From NCBI GenBank assembly GCA_030544215.1, contig JARZZO010000013.1:38823196-38887195 (forward strand): a stretch of 64,000 nt of DNA, written 5' to 3'. The position numbers and the translations under genes are program-made. Below, piece after piece: positions 24,285-34,398 of this stretch. Origin of the DNA: Zantedeschia hybrid cultivar. Lineage: Eukaryota; Streptophyta; Magnoliopsida; Alismatales; Araceae. The notes under the pieces are model-generated. The model saw only the letters and a list, made by a program, of their open reading frames with translations, was not told the origin of the DNA and ran no database searches. Positions within the stretch are counted from its first letter, which is position 1; the number at the start of each line of letters is the position of its first letter.

Positions 24285-24810
24285 GTCAAAAACAGGATTT
24301 GTCAGCGGCTAAAAGTCGCTGACAAATCCTAAACAGCCGTTGACAAATACTTATGTCAACGGCTTCCCAGCCGCTGACAAAGCCGTGGACAAAAGTCCCG
24401 TTGGCATATATTTGTCAACGGCTATATAGAGCCGCTGACATATACTACATATGTCTACGCACAGAAGCCGCTGACATATAACACATATGTCAGCGGCTAC
24501 GTAAAACCGCTGACAAATGTGTTATAAGCATATGTCAGCGGCAAACGTTAGCCGCTGACAAAAACTATTTGTCGACGGCTTTATAGCCGTCGACAAAGAG
24601 TATTATATAGCATTTGTCGGCGGCTTCAAAGCCGCTGACAAATAGTTTTGTCAGCGACGTAAGCCGCTGACAAATAATCTTTGTCGACGGCTTTGAAGCC
24701 GCTGACAAATAATCTTTGTCGACGGCTTTGAAGCCGCTGACAAAACTTATTCTCTGACAGAGGGATATTATTTGTCGACGGCTATAAAGCCGTTGACAAA
24801 TAGTTACTAA
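24285..24810. repeat. Left subterminal repeat array of the CACTA element
   Basis: About twenty copies of a GTC(A/G)(A/G)CGGC(T) motif alternate with its reverse complement, mostly as pairs separated by a few bases (for example TTTGTCGACGGCTTTGAAGC facing GCCGCTGACAAA). In En/Spm-type elements such subterminal motifs are binding sites for the TNPA protein. Two adjacent units around 24680-24740 are nearly identical, pointing to recent local amplification. Confidence 0.9.
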
Positions 24811-25157
24811 GAAAAAAAAATTAAAAAATTAAACTAATAAATTATATATTTTTCCTGTATATACAGATTTGTACTTACAAACATATACAAAAACACATCA
24901 ATATGTACAAATAAACACATTCACACTTTCAAATAAACATATTCATAAAATCACAAAAAAAATACATCCACATACATAAATAAACATTCACATAACATTA
25001 AAAAATACATCCATGAAACATTTACATAACATTAAAAAACACATCTATGAAACATTCACATAACATTAAAAATATATATCCATAAAAAATTCACATTACA
25101 CATTCCCGAAAAATTCAGATTACACATCCACAACTAAATGTATCAATTATCATCGGC

Positions 25158-27087
25158 TCACTCTTCGTCATCACCATCAAAATCATCTCCCTCATCATTT
25201 GATTCATTTTGGGCGTCGTCCTCATTCACAGCAGCTATATGAGGCAGAGTAGGATTGTACATTTTTTGAAATTGACTCATAAATGCGCTCATGTCTGTCA
25301 TTTGTTTGCGCATCCACTCAATCTCCTCCCCTTGGGCTTTGATTTTTCCTTTCATGCTTTGCATCTCCACAGCCTGCTCCTCAAATTTCTGTTGATAGGA
25401 AGAGCTCGATCCTTCTCCCGGTCCATACCATGTACGTAACGTCTCTCGACTTCCTGCACAACGAATACGGCCAGATCGATCTTTTCCCATAATCGAAATG
25501 AATGCATCCTCAGCAGAAATGGGAGTACTCCCAACATCACTCTCCAAAGAAGAAGTGGTTAATTGAGTCATCCTCTCCTAAAAAAAAATAAAATAAAATT
25601 GTTATTAGTGATACATATTAAATTTAATAAGAATGATTAAAAATAATAATTCAAAAGATAGAATAACTTACATATCGACTCCTACTCTCCTCATCTACCC
25701 ATTGCTCACTGCCGTCTGGAAGATCCTTACATCTACCCATCTTGAACATCTCAAGGCGCTCGGGATCACGTTGATGAAGACGATGTTGTTCAAATTATAT
25801 TAAAAAAAATAAGTAATAAAAAGTTAACAATATAGAAACACTACTAATAAAATGAAAATCTTACGAAGTCATCATTCAATTGATAATGACTCGTTCGGCC
25901 CCGCCTATATGGCATAGATTGATGGGAGCGATTTTCTCTATTACGATCAGCAATTTTCTGGAGAAAAAAAATTATTAGTTGTCAAATTTATATCGAACAA
26001 ATCAACATAAATTATCAAACTTCATTATTATTTTACATGTTCATCTGACGTGCTCCATTTCTCGCACATCGTCTGCCAATCAGGCGGATCAACACCCGCC
26101 GGCACGGAAACAATTGCATCCGCCAAAGTCTTTCCCGTATAATGCTATGAAATGATTTCAGTTTGACTTCATTATACATGAACATAAGAAAAAATAATAC
26201 AAAAATAGATTATAAATGAACATAAAAAAATTTCATTTACTCTTTTCTTCAAAACACCGCGCCAACTGCGATGCATTGAGGTCATGTGCATAAGCATCTC
26301 CCTATCTGTCTCGGGAGTTCGGTCCCACTGATACATTAACTGCACATTATCGTTAACTTAATTAGTCATACAAATTTGACAAACATATAATTAACTTTAA
26401 ATATTGTTACCTCGAGATCTCTAAACATTGCAGCTTGTTTCGCTGCAGGAAGAGTAACAAAATTTTTCTGCCATATCTTGCAATGAAGTTTTGCCACAAC
26501 ACCCATGCGGGATACAAAATTGCTTCCCTTCTCACCAACGCCGTAACCGCTGATCACCCGCACGTTCCATCGTTGACCCTGCTCCAATCTCCCATCGGTG
26601 ACACCTCTAGTGGGACCCCGACGGCCATGTCCCCGACCCCAAGGCTGCGTAGAAGATGGACCTGTTTAAACATACATGATAAAGATATTTATGTGAAATT
26701 ATAAACATAAAAGTATCAATTTAATGAACGACTAAAATTAAAATTCATACCTATTGCAGATGAAGATGTGGATACAGATGTAGATGTCTGAGCCGCAGCG
26801 GCCTGAGAGGCAACAGGCTGAGAGGCAAGAGCCTGATATGTAGAAAGAGCCTGAGAGGTAGGAAGTTCGGGAATAAGTTGCTGAGAGGCAATGGCCTGAG
26901 AGGTTGAACGCTCAGGGATAGACTGTTGAGAGGCAATGGCCTGAGAGGTTGAACGCTCAGGGATAGACTGCTGAGAGGCAATGGCCTGAGAGGACGAACG
27001 CTCAGGGATAGACTGCTGAGAGGCATTCCGCTTCTTGCGGAGTGTGAAATCACTACCTGAGCCACGACCGCCGCTACCTGAAGCCAT
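25158..27087 (-). CDS. CACTA TNPA-like protein (Transposase_24 family)
   Basis: Seven exons on the - strand: 27087-26751, 26661-26411, 26339-26241, 26144-26037, 25957-25865, 25788-25672 and 25577-25158. They keep one reading frame for about 474 residues. The N-terminal exon has Ser/Gln-rich 15-residue repeats (SQQSIPERSTSQAIA type, about residues 22-70). The middle contains EKWSTSDEH and RTSHYQLNDDF. The C-terminal part has EDAFISIMGKDRSGRIRCAG, typical of the plant Ptta/En/Spm second protein, followed by a coiled-coil-like segment (QQKFEEQAVEMQSM on) and an acidic tail. Related proteins bind subterminal repeats. One flaw: the base pair before exon 6 reads AA, not AG, so normal splicing there is doubtful. 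All other borders are GT-AG. Confidence 0.8.
26875..27020 (-). repeat. 45-bp coding repeats in the TNPA-like first exon
   Basis: About three and a half in-frame copies of a 45-bp unit encode variants of SQQSIPERSTSQAIA. Differences between copies are few, so the array is fairly young or kept similar by slippage. Confidence 0.85.
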
Positions 27088-27167
27088 CTGTTCAAATCCT
27101 ACTGTATTAGATTAGAGTTAGAAGTAAAAATAGATAAAAAATAAACGTCGTTGAAAGTTACCTTCAC

Positions 27168-30100
27168 CTAAACCTCCAAGTATTCGCCTACTCTTATGCT
27201 AATTCCTTCACTAATATCCACATCAATGGTTTCTCCCCTAATAGGAATATCAATTAAGTTTTCTTGATAAACTTCTTCAACATATAATTCATCATCTTCA
27301 GCTGTTTCACCTTGCATATTATAATAATCTCGCGGTTGTGGTCTAACAGGAATGATCCACCCTGCTGTTGTATTATCATTTACATAGAACACTTGTTCTA
27401 CTTGATTTGCAAGAGCAAATGACTCATTTGTGTTGAGTTTAAAACCTGTATTCAGACTGACAATTCCATACTTATCGATCTTAAATCCCCTGTCTTTTTT
27501 ATAAACATCCCACCAATCACATTTAAACAATACAATATGACTTTCATGATCAAAAGATATTTCGAGGACATCAATCAGACGTCCATAATATCCATCACAT
27601 CCAGATTCAAGTTCCGCATTCACAATAACTCCAGACAATTGAGTCAATTTAGTATCATCAATGTCTTTGATACGAAATCTAAAACCATTTACTATGTAAC
27701 CTGAATGTGAATATGCAAGTCTTGATGGTCTCTGTGACAAAACTTCAATCTCATGAGTACAACAAGGATCATTTGCTTCTTTCAGTTCTTCAACATAACT
27801 ATGAAACCATTTCAGAAAGTCTTTCTCCACCACATTTGAAGTTTGCACTTGTTCTTTGTGTTCAGAAAAAAATTGATCTATTTGTTCAATCTGTTTCAAA
27901 ATGTATGTATGGGCCAAATCTCTTTCTTCTTCAGATAGTAAACGAGGTTCTACTTTTCCTTTGAGAAAACGTCTAAGAGATTTGAAAATCGAACAACTTT
28001 CATTATTAGTCTCATTAACAGTTCCATCATAATTCCTTTCTCTCCGATTAAATCGAGTGTCAATGTCATCCATATACATCGAACAAAATGACATCGTTTC
28101 TTCAACAAGATAACCTTCTGCAATTGAACCTTCTGGACGTGCCTTATTGAGAACATAATCTTTCAATTTTTTCAAAAATCTTTCTACATGATACATCCAC
28201 CGATACTGAACAGGACCAACAATTCTTGCTTCATATGCCAAATGGATTATCAAATGAATCATTACGTCAAAAAAAGACGGTGGAAAAATCTGTTCCAACT
28301 TACATAATGTCACTGCAATATCACTTTCTAATTTGAATAAACGTTATGGTACAAGAACTTTGGAACATATTTCTTTGAAGTACATACTCAACTCTGTAAT
28401 TGGATCAGTCACATCTTCATGTACAATGCCACGAATTGCCAAAGGCAGCAATACTTGCATGTAGACGTGAGAATCATGACTCTTCAACCCAGTCAGCTTT
28501 CGACCCGTAATATCTACACTTTTGGATAAATTAGAAGAATATCCATCTGGGACCTTAATGTTACTTAAGAATTCACACACAAGAGACTGCTGTCTTTTGT
28601 TTAGTGTGTACATTGCTGTTGGTATCTTATTCTTGTATTGGGGGTCCTTTGACACATGAAATTATGGCCGTATTTTTCAGTCTTCTAGGTCTAACCGTGC
28701 TTTTAAGTGGTCTTTACTTTTTTCACCACCTAGAAGGTTCAAAGTGCCCAACAAATTATCACATACATTTTTCTCGATGTGCATTACGTCTAAATTGTGA
28801 CGAATCAGAAGATTCGACCAATATGGTAACTCTTTAAATAAAATGCTCCTTTTTTTCCATCCTTTCAAGTCTGCAATATCTTTCTTGAACTTTTTTCCGA
28901 ATTTCAGATAAGGAAGACTCTGTTGTTGATTCCACAGTTCTAAACCTGTCAGAATTCTTGGCCGTCTGCCACATACAACTGTACCATCAAATTTATATTT
29001 GTAATTACTTTTCCTCCATCTGTGATGCAATGGCAAAAAACGTCGGTGTCCCAAGTAACAAAATTTGCGGCAATTAATTAACCATCTTGAACAGGTTTTA
29101 TAATTACATGATGGACATGCAAATTTTCCTTTAGTGCTCCATCCAGACAAATTGGCATATGCTGGAAAGTCATTTATTGTCCAAAGAACGGCAGCATGCA
29201 TCTTGAAATTCTGTTTTTTTGCAGCATCATATGTTTCAACACCATTCTCCCATAAGTCTTTTAAGTCTTCCACTAGTGGTTGTAAGTACACATCGATGTC
29301 ATTTCCCGGATCTTTAGGACCAGAAATTAGTAATGACATCATCATAAATGTTTGTTTCATGCACATCCACGGTGGCAAATTATAAACAACTGTCATTACA
29401 GGCCATATACTATAGTTGTTGCTCATATTTCCGAATGGGTTAAACCCATCACTCGTTAAACCGAGTCTCAAGTTGCGAGCTTCTGCCGCGAAATCTGGAT
29501 ACTGATTATCAAAATGTTTCTATGCCTCAGAATCAGCAGGATGTCGCATCTCTCTGTTTTGTTGAGGAATTCGACCATCAATATGCCATGTCAACCACTT
29601 GGCTGTCTTGGAGGACATAAACAACCTTTTGCAATCTATCTTTCAATGGAAAATAGCGCAAAAATTTATTAGGTAGTCGTTTGCCAAGTCTCTTGTTCTC
29701 ATTCTGTATCTGGTTGTTCAAGTCATGCATACTTTCCTTATACCTCGGTGCATCACACTGTGGGCACCGATCTTTATCTTCATTTTCCTTCCAAAATAGT
29801 AGACAATCATTCTGACATGCATCTATCTTCTCGTATCCCAACCCTAAATCTTTAATAATCTTCTTTGCTTCATACCATGTTTGAGGTACATTGGCTCTTT
29901 ATGGTAATATTTCTCTGATGAATTCAAGAAACATATTCATACATGCCCCCGTCACCTGATTCAGTGTCTTAATATGCAACAACTTTAAAAGAAATGTTAA
30001 CTTTGAAACCTTCTGGCACCCAGGATACAATGGTATTTCAGCATCCTCCAATAGCTTATAAAAGTCTCTCGCTTTGGAATTCGGTTCATGCTCTTCTTCT

Positions 30101-30495
30101 GCAATAACACTTCCAGCTTCTTGCAAGTCATGTAACATCTCAACTGTACTATCAGCAATAAAAAATTGTTGTCGTTCACTCATCTCTACAGTAGGGATGT
30201 TGGTTTGATATCTGAACATATCAGTTAATGGTGCCTCTCCATGACACACCCAATTTGTATAATGCACCCATACTCCGTCTACCTTAAGATGGGTTTCAAC
30301 ATCTATCCGGGTCAACTTTACTCCGTTAAGGCAATTCCGACATGGACACTGTATCAATTCATTGTTTTGTCCATGCCTAAAACTTATTCTATCTTCATGA
30401 AAAGCAAAGTCCAAAAACTCAGCTACCCCTCTCTCATATCTAGGATCTCCTCGATTATGAACAAACTCCATCCAACTCTTGTCAAGTCCAGTCAT
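27168..30495 (-). pseudogene. CACTA TNPD-type transposase, degenerate
   Basis: Reading along the - strand from ATG at 30495: a transposase-associated N-terminal domain (KSWMEFVHNR, then CPCRNCLN); a Transposase_21/tnp2 core (CQNDCLLFWKENEDKDRCPQC, with CPSCNYKTCSRW further on); a DUF4218 block (PPSFFDVMIHL, YRWMYHVERFL); and a DUF4216-type C terminus (CDWWDVYKKDRGFKIDKYG) ending at 27168. The order is that of plant CACTA transposases. Breaks seen: stop at 29899-29901 where Lys is usual; a frameshift near 29630; TAG at 29520-29522 where Trp is usual; stops at 28677 and about 28662; and a stop at 28344. The DUF4218/4216 part (28313-27168) is still one open frame of 381 codons. The protein cannot be made whole. 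Confidence 0.92.
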
Positions 30496-30649
30496 TTCTA
30501 TGTATCCTCTAACCTACATATTAACAAATGTGATCGATTAATAACTTATATATTATCCACGCATGCAAAACACAAAGACACACAGTGGTCTCTCCATAAA
30601 ATTTAGGAGAGGGAAGACCGGAGGCTCAGATAGAAAATGTTTTTAACCC

Positions 30650-30790
30650 CTAGGGGCTTCCGTATGCTTCAGCGATCCGCACAAAACGGCTGCAACTCGG
30701 TTGCCCAGCAAGACCATCCAGAGCTACCGTGCCGTTAGCAAATGGCTTGCAGTGGTCGTAAAGTCAAGTGTATCATCATCGTCTCACATA
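30650..30790. repeat. Internal CACTA segment similar to 33005-33130
   Basis: The words GGCTGCAAC.CGGTTGCCCA, CAAGACCATCC, CCGTGCCGTTAGCA and CATCATCGTCTCACA occur in the same order, with few gaps, as in 33005-33130. The two are diverged direct copies inside one transposon. Neither copy keeps a long frame shared with the other. Confidence 0.7.
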
Positions 30791-30922
30791 TAATACCAAG
30801 GACATACACACAAAGAACCTGTAAAGATAAATGCATCGTCATCATATTCAATTAATTCAAAAGTGCTACTAACAAAAGTTAAATACATAAATAGATAGAT
30901 AAATATATTTATAAATATAGAT

Positions 30923-31180
30923 ATATACATTTCTAAAAAAAAATCGGCAGCATCTCCCCTAAAAGTTGTACATTTTTCACATTTGTACACCTGTCTAGTT
31001 TCATACAATCTCATAAAAAATTAATATCTGCATTACACATCCACATCCACATCCACATTTGTACCTGTCAGGAAAGTTACTTGTACACATTTCTAAACAA
31101 AATTCAGCAACATTTCCCCTGAAAGTTGTACATTTTTCAAACATGTACACCTGTCTGATTTCATACAATCTCATAAACAA
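30923..31180. repeat. Direct repeat of about 95 bp, offset 160 bp
   Basis: Unit one (about 30923-31016) and unit two (about 31082-31177) share ACATTTCTAA, CAGCA.C.T.TCCCCT, AAAGTTGTACATTTTTCA, TGTACACCTGTCT and TTTCATACAATCTCATAAA. A partial third match (TTTCGGCAGCATCTCCCC) starts at 31268, inside the foldback that follows. Nothing coding is apparent. Confidence 0.8.
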
Positions 31181-31204
31181 AGGGTACCTACATCACATAA
31201 CATG

Positions 31205-31475
31205 TCCATCCATGTATATTTGATTATCTAATGTTCTTTAATATATGTGCTTCATGATTATCTTAAAATTTCGGCAGCATCTCCCCACACTTCTCCAATA
31301 TACCACCATTATTTACTAATTTTAACTTTTGCTCAAAAAGTCACTTGTATGAAATACAAGTGACAAAAAGAGCAGTCAAAATTAGCAGGTATATTGGAGA
31401 AGAGTGAGAAGATACTGTCGAAAATTTAAGATGATCATGAAGCACATATAATAAAGAACATTAGATGATCAAATA
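31205..31475. repeat. Long imperfect foldback inside the CACTA element
   Basis: The arms are roughly 120 bp each, centred near 31346 (TCACTTGTATGAAATACAAGTGA). Matching words include ATCTAATGTTCTTTA, ATATGTGCTTCATGAT and TCTCCAATATACC against their complements on the right arm. The palindromic centre has no real loop. It could be a nested foldback MITE. A transcript would form a long near-perfect hairpin. Confidence 0.85.
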
Positions 31476-31483
31476 TCAACAGA

Positions 31484-31580
31484 CTGTCCAACAGGACAAT
31501 TCAAGACTTTATGATCGATATATGTCATTACTGTCTTTTGACAGTAAAAACATATATCATAACAAAAGTCTTGAACGGAC
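31484..31580. repeat. Second foldback, arms about 40 bp
   Basis: TCAAGACTTTATGATCGATA and the following TATGTCATTACTGTC pair with GACAGTAAAAACATATATCA and the following TAACAAAAGTCTTGA across a short loop. It directly follows the larger foldback, so both may be parts of one inserted structure. Confidence 0.8.
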
Positions 31581-32548
31581 AAAAAAAAAAAAGGTCAACC
31601 ACATCCATATATACAACTGCATTTACATATGCACAACCACATCCACATCCACATACACGTACACATACATGTACACATTTACATCATCATCTGTACCTGC
31701 AAGAAAACTTATTTGTATCTACATGTAAATATCAAATCACATCCACATTCATACATCTCACATCCACATTCACATTCACATATATAGTACAGAAATTATA
31801 TTCTAATTCGCATGCGCATCCACAACTATATATTACCCTTTGGTACTAGGCGGAGGTAAACCTCTAAGCACTGGGGTTGCCAGTTTAATATACCAAAGCA
31901 GTAATATAGTCTGCCAAAAAAAATCTATATCTACCAATGATCCAACTTTGCTAGAGTTACTTAAAAAAGATAGTATCATTCAAAACAGTATATGAGCTAA
32001 ACACTTCAAATTTCCACCACATCTACTCTACACCTTTAAAGAATAAAGAATATATGAGCTAAACACACAGGGTAGTAAACTAAAAACAATAAAGAATATA
32101 TGAGCTACACCCTGCGTAGAGGTTGATTCAATGGCCAACCATTTGCGATGCCTTAAATGTAACAAGAGTCTCTTAGTAAAATATTTTTGTATTGAATAAG
32201 ATTATTTTACTTAAGTAGGTGACTGTTCCAACTCACTTTACCACCCAAAAGAAATATGTTATAGATGATATCCTTTTGCACTAAAAACACATACATCTAG
32301 TGAGAATTGAACCATAATCTCCTCAAGTAAGGAGACTACACGCTTAGATGATAACGGGCAGCAGAAAGAGGGATTTTATCTCGTTAGGAAGCGAGTATGA
32401 GAATTTGGCTTTTTGGGGTTCGGGGATTAAGAAATACAGAACTTAGGAGTTTGTTCTTCAAGCGAAGAACATTGGTTGCAACATACTAAATAATAGCTCG
32501 TTGGCTACCGAACTGGAAGATTCTTAGACGAGGAATGATAACGGGCAG

Positions 32549-32710
32549 CATATTATCCACCAGCACCTGGTTATGAATTTGGAGCGGTGGATGGTGAGCT
32601 CTCACCAGATTCTGTGGTCTCTGCCAGTGGAAATGTGATTATTTCACCATCAGGAGCTGTCTTGGCAAGGCCAAACTACTAAGGCGAGGACCTCATCTCA
32701 GCTGATCTAG
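32549..32710 (+). pseudogene. Captured exon fragment resembling nitrilase 4 (cyanoalanine nitrilase)
   Basis: On the + strand, antisense to the transposase genes, the frame from 32551 reads YYPPAPGYEFGAVDGE, then LSPDSVVSASGNVIISPSGA, then VLARPNY, a TAA stop (32680-32682), and GEDLISADL. It ends at a good donor (CTAG|GTAGGA). The blocks YPP-P-Y, SPDSVV, VIISPSG-VLA-PNY and GE-LISADL match the C-terminal part of plant NIT4-type nitrilases as I know the family. There is AG just before the fragment at an acceptor-like position. No catalytic Cys region is present, so this is a non-functional piece of a host gene carried by the transposon. Exact source and length need a protein search. Confidence 0.75.
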
Positions 32711-32856
32711 GTAGGAATATAACTATTTCTACCTGAATTTGTTTTATCCAGGTCATTTCTGCCAAATTTTACTGTCCGAAGGTTCTTCCTATCCCTGTGC
32801 CCCATGCTGTATTTCATAGTTGCTCTTCTTTGGTTAAACTAATATGGTATTGCAGG

Positions 32857-33152
32857 CTCATCGGCTGGAGAGAAGGGGACAGCGAGCCAGCAACCCCCAA
32901 ATAATGCCCCCCCTCAAAGCCTCACCACCTCTGCAGCCAACCACCTCGCCATGGAGAGGACAAGGAGAGGAGGTGGCAGAGGCTCAGACCCAACATTTGT
33001 TCCAGAAATTCCTCAAAATGGCTGCAACCTGGTTGCCCACTGAGAACAGCAAGGCCATCCAGGGGTGCCCTGCCATTAGCAGATGTATGCAGTGTCTGAA
33101 AAAGCCAAAGGCATCATCATTACCTCCCACATCTCACAAACACACTGGTTGA
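32857..33152 (+). other. Possible second captured exon, origin unknown
   Basis: After an acceptor-like ATTGCAG (32850-32856) the + strand has a compositionally distinct, less AT-rich stretch. One frame reads GSSAGEKGTASQQPPNNAPP and continues through a Gly/Arg-rich part to a stop near 33040. Another frame stays open to 33152. I do not recognise the product in either. It follows the nitrilase-like exon and its donor, so the two could be parts of one chimeric captured transcript. The distal part is the copy of 30650-30790. Confidence 0.4.
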
Positions 33153-33490
33153 GCAAATGTGTGTGAGAGACAGACAGAAAGAACAACAAGAGCAACAGCT
33201 GCAGCAGGAATCATGCATAAGGCTGCAAACAAACCAATATGCTTAATGAACAACTCGCAAGACTACTCAACTTAAGAAATAGAGGGAAGGTTGAGCAAGT
33301 GTAGACTTGAACCTGTAGTAGAGGAAAGTTACTATGGCAAAACAGTCTAATTATGTAGCCACTAGGTTAAGGGGAAGGACCTGTCACGGAGAGTGAGGAG
33401 ATCCCCTTGAGAGGAACAAAGGAAATTATTTCCGCCAGCCGCGAAGGGGCTACTTGGCCGCAACTTGGAGAGAACCAACGGCGATGATGG

Positions 33491-33778
33491 GGTCGCCGGC
33501 CGTTGGAGGCGGCGATGGGGTCTCCAGCGGCTGGAGGCGGCAACGGGGCGAGGCGGCGATGGGGTCGCCGGCCGTTGGAAGTGGTGATGGGGTCCCCAGC
33601 GGCTGGAGGCGGCAATGGGGCCGGGCGGCGATGGGGTCGCCGGCCGTTGGAAGTGGCGATCGGGTCACCAGCGGCTGGAGGCGGCAATGGGGCCGGGCGG
33701 CGATGGGGTCGCCGGCCGTTGAAAGTGGCGATCGGGTCACCAGCGGCTGGAGGCGGCAATGGGGCCGGGCGGCGATGG
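33491..33778. repeat. 72-bp GC-rich minisatellite, four units
   Basis: Units start at 33491, 33563, 33635 and 33707 (GGTCGCCGGCCGTTGG), with a partial fifth to about 33795. Because 72 is a multiple of three, several frames stay open on both strands; on the - strand they give Pro/Arg-rich repeats (PPPAAGDPIA). It lies near the right end, where the transposase transcript should begin, so it may be part of a leader exon. Coding status is uncertain. Confidence 0.9.
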
Positions 33779-33884
33779 GGTCGCCGGTGCCTGGGTGAGG
33801 ATCGAAGAACCGCGACGTGGGTTTGAGAGGGAAAGGGCGTGGGTTTGGGGACGCACTGCGGACGAAGGGGACATAGGGTTATGG

Positions 33885-34205
33885 TTTTTTGTCCACGGCT
33901 ATAAACGTAGCCGTTGACATATAGCTGATATGTCGACGGCTATTCTTATAGCCGTGTACATATCATTTTAGCTTTCTTTTTATTACGTATGTCGACGGAT
34001 TCTACGTAGCCGTCGACATATATGCTACATATGTCAACGGCTAACCTGTAGCCGTTGACATATATTAAGTATTTGTAAACGGTTACTGTGGCCGTCGATA
34101 TATGAGTCTATTGTCAGCGGTTATCTTTTGGCCGTCGACTAATACACTCTTTGTCAATAAATACTTTTAGCCGTCGACATATACTCGCTGACAAAACCTA
34201 ACTTC
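33885..34205. repeat. Right subterminal repeat array of the CACTA element
   Basis: At least ten GTC(A/G)(A/G)CGG(C/T)T motifs and reverse complements occur, again largely as facing pairs (for example GTCGACGGATTCTACGTAGC then CGTCGACATA). They are more diverged than those of the left array. Confidence 0.9.
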
Positions 34206-34398
34206 CTTATAGTGCTCTCACTCGTAAAGGATAAAAGTAAATTTATCATTTCACTTATTTTATTGGATAAAACTCTGCATTCGTCTTGCGAACGAGGGCA
34301 TATGAAGGTGAGTTCCATGAAAATTTTCCCACGCAGTACTTGTGCAGAGCACGTTACACAGATGTATTCTACTAACGTCACACAGACATATTCTATGG

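Larger units (their letters stand above)
24263..34214. mobile_element. Complete CACTA (En/Spm) DNA transposon, 9952 bp
   Basis: The left end is CACTACAAGAAAAACATG; the right end read in reverse is CACTATAAGGAAGTTAGG. The first 26 bases of the two ends match at 19 positions. The 3-bp target duplication CTC (24260-24262 and 34215-34217) is perfect, as expected for CACTA insertion. Both ends carry arrays of GTC(A/G)(A/G)CGGCT motifs in both orientations. Inside, on the - strand, lie a TNPD-type transposase (pseudogene) and a TNPA-like second gene, so transcription starts from the right end. Antisense to them is a nitrilase-like gene fragment. The dead transposase makes this copy dependent on a helper, if it is mobile at all. 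Confidence 0.97.

Noticed and set aside
30784..31849. Short frames with Thr/His/Tyr-rich repeats near the foldbacks
   Set aside because: They read through (CACATC)n-like simple sequence and foldback arms inside the CACTA element.
33491..33778. Regularly spaced repeats that might suggest a CRISPR-like array
   Set aside because: The units are contiguous 72-bp tandem copies without spacers, inside a plant CACTA element.
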